Assembly (NCBI RefSeq): GCF_000717345.1
Contig: NZ_JNZA01000043.1
Coordinates: 52,119-116,118 of the forward strand
DNA: 64,000 bases
Direction: 5' to 3'
DNA from: Streptomyces lydicus
GTDB taxonomy: Bacteria; Actinomycetota; Actinomycetes; Streptomycetales; Streptomycetaceae
The stretch's first letter is position 1; each line of letters opens with the position of its first letter. This document shows, piece after piece, positions 62,487-64,000 of the stretch. A program made the position numbers and the translations under genes. The notes under the pieces were generated by a model. That model did not search any database. It was not told the DNA's origin and saw nothing but the letters and a program-made list of their open reading frames with translations.

Positions 62487-63314
62487 ATGAAATTCGAGAT
62501 CCGCAAGGAGCGGACGGGGCAGGGACGCCGGAAGCTGGTCCGTGAGCGGGAGGAATACTTCCGGCTCATGGACCAGGGCGTCAGCAGTCTGGAAGCGTGC
62601 CGGATCGTCGGAAACAACTCCCGGACCGGCAAACGATGGCGCAATGGCCGTCATGCATCGGGTGAGCGGAAGCCGATGCCTCCGATCCGTACGGAGGCAC
62701 CGGCTTCCGGCCCGTCCCGGTACCTGCGTGAGGCCGACCGGATACACGTAGCGGACCGGCTGCGGGAGAAGGCCACGGTCCGCGCGATTGCCGCCGAGCT
62801 CGGCCGCAGCCCGTCCACCATCAGCCGGGAGATCCGCCGCAATCGCACGGACGGCACCCGCAGCCAGTGGCACTACCGTCCGCATGCGGCCCAGGCCCGC
62901 GCGGAGGCCCGCCGGCCCCGACCGAAGACGGGAAAGATCGCAGAGAATGCCGAGCTGCGGGACTTCATCCAGGGGCGTCTGGACAAGAAGTGGAGCCCGG
63001 AGCAGATATGCCAGGCTCTGCGGGACGTCTTTCCCGACCGGCCGGAGATGCACGTGGTCCACGAGACGGTCTACCAGGCCCTCTACCTCCAGGGCCGGGG
63101 CGAACTCCGCCGCGAGCGGGCCGCTGCCCTGCGTTCCGGTCGCGCACGCCGCAAGCCCCGTCGCCAGGCACAGCAGCGCCACCCACGCTTCTCGACTCCG
63201 ATGGTCATGATCAGCGAACGCCCCTCCGAGGTGGAGGACCGGGCGGTGCCCGGCCAATGGGAGGGCGACCTTGGCTCCAGAACTACCCCCGCGGGGGCGG
63301 GGATGGCCCCATGA
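62487..63314 (+). pseudogene. IS30-family transposase, truncated
   Basis: The N-terminal two-thirds of an IS30 transposase: HTH segment ATVRAIAAELGRSPSTISREIRRN, then WSPEQICQALRDVFPD and the family sequence VEDRAVPGQWEGDL. Homology stops just after the first catalytic Asp (about 63272), where a CRISPR-like repeat begins; the other DDE residues are lost. AAGGGG precedes the ATG. The left end probably lies near 62440-62485; no right end is found. Confidence 0.8.
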
Positions 63315-63423
63315 GCGGGGACAGTGACGATCGCGGCATGGAACTCCCCGCGCCTGCGGGAATGGTCCCCGTCGCCTGTTTCCAGGTCGCTGGTGAACTC
63401 CTGGCACGCGTGGGGATGGCCCC
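63282..63423 (+). CRISPR. Three degenerate type I-E-like CRISPR repeats
   Basis: Three 29-nt units at 63282-63310, 63341-63369 and 63395-63423 share the Streptomyces type I-E pattern (CCCCGCG, GCGGGGATGG then CCCC). The second, with CTCCCCGCGCCTGCGGG, is closest to consensus; the third matches it at about 21 of 29 positions. Intervening spacers are 30 and 25 nt, not the usual 32, so this is a decayed array. No cas gene is in the window. Confidence 0.5.
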
Positions 63424-64000
63424 CTCGTCAAGTCGAATCCCAACGGCCGAACCTGCGCCGCTACCTCTTCCCCCACTGCTGGCTGCCACCAGGCATCAAG
63501 ATCCGCAAACCATGCCGGCGGTATTGCTGTGCGCCTGGGCGCACTCGGTCCGGCGCAGTACGTCAGGAGTATGTCTGAGCGTTGATCTCGTACACGCGCC
63601 ACGGTGGGGCGCGGCGGCTACAGCTCGAACTCGAGGTGCTCGATGTCTGTGAACCACACCTCCTCCAGGCTGCCGGCGCGGCGGCCGCCGTCCTGGAAGT
63701 ACACCTCCGCCGGGCGTGCGGCTGTGCGCGCTGTGCGGCGCGGCCGCGGAACTGGACCGGGCTTGAAGGGCTTCGACTGCGGCTTCGAGCGATGGCGCGC
63801 AGGGTCAGCCGGCGGTCCGCGAGGCGATGAGCCGGTGGGTCAGCTCCACCGTCCCGAGGTACCACCAGAAGATCCAGTCCAGGAACGCTTCGTCGTAGTC
63901 GTGTGACTGAGTTCTTCAGATGGCCCGTGAGCGGTTGAGTTGGCCCGGCTGAGCGTCGTAGTCGGCCTGTGCGTGTTCAATCGTGGGTAAGTGCGTGTTT
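63424..64000. other. Right-edge region with gene fragments
   Basis: No intact gene. On the minus strand two protein-like pieces occur in different frames: FLDWIFWWYLGTVELTHRLI (63885-63820, stop at 63805) and PAEVYFQDGGRRAGSLEEVW followed by FTDIEHLEFEL (stop at 63618). They may be parts of one broken gene. The last 100 bases are AT-richer and unassigned. Confidence 0.4.

Overview
The window is high-GC DNA with codon use, GTG/TTG starts, strong GGAGG ribosome sites and gene families that are typical of Streptomyces. Indicators include a HelR-type RNA polymerase ATPase, an iron-sulfur NsrR next to flavohaemoglobin, an ECF42 sigma factor with its DGPF partner, LAXTG sortase substrates, MmyB-like regulators and type I-E-like CRISPR repeats. 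It looks like accessory chromosome rather than core: argG is the only clear housekeeping gene, many genes sit in small divergent regulator/target units, and decayed genes are frequent. No rRNA, tRNA or complete mobile element was seen.

Layout. 1-7.2 kb: a LysR/MFS divergent pair, a prephenate dehydrogenase / muconate isomerase-like / M55 peptidase operon, two coupled CoA-ester lyase genes, and a tautomerase gene cut short by repeat-like DNA. 7.2-16.5 kb: a FUSC-type exporter, a lipoprotein related to the dimethylformamidase large subunit, a four-gene operon (hydrolase, acyltransferase, histidine kinase, response regulator) and a Tat-exported metallophosphoesterase. 16.5-25.6 kb: helR with an AT-rich leader, the DGPF/ECF42 operon in which an 81-bp repeat is inserted in frame in the sigma gene, a secreted protein, and a polyol-type unit (MFS, alcohol dehydrogenase, DeoR regulator). 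25.6-33.9 kb: stress-type genes (PRC-barrel, RsbW-like kinase), short-chain dehydrogenase, SRPBCC, dienelactone hydrolase, and the nsrR-hmp-membrane protein unit for nitric oxide detoxification. 34-45.8 kb: a run of regulator/enzyme pairs (HxlR/VOC, MmyB-like/SDR, Lrp/amidohydrolase-SDR, MarR remnant/FAD monooxygenase), several with clear palindromic operators. 45.9-54 kb: argG with duplicated ARG-box-like repeats, a decayed and fused gene region, small membrane proteins, a DUF2218-O-methyltransferase fusion under an ArsR-like regulator, and a DUF1326/DUF2182 pair. 54-64 kb: two LAXTG surface proteins, a frameshifted hydrolase opposite its regulator, an HPP membrane protein, two paralogous DUF6333-like genes flanking a regulator pseudogene, and at the right edge an IS30 transposase gene truncated into three degenerate CRISPR-like repeats.

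The most unusual items are the in-frame repeat insertion in the ECF42 sigma factor, the 781-residue LAXTG surface protein with a possible PD-(D/E)XK nuclease-like motif, the CRISPR-like remnant at the IS30 break, the DUF2218-methyltransferase fusion, and the helR leader with a TTA codon. Family names are from memory of the families and motifs; no database search was possible.
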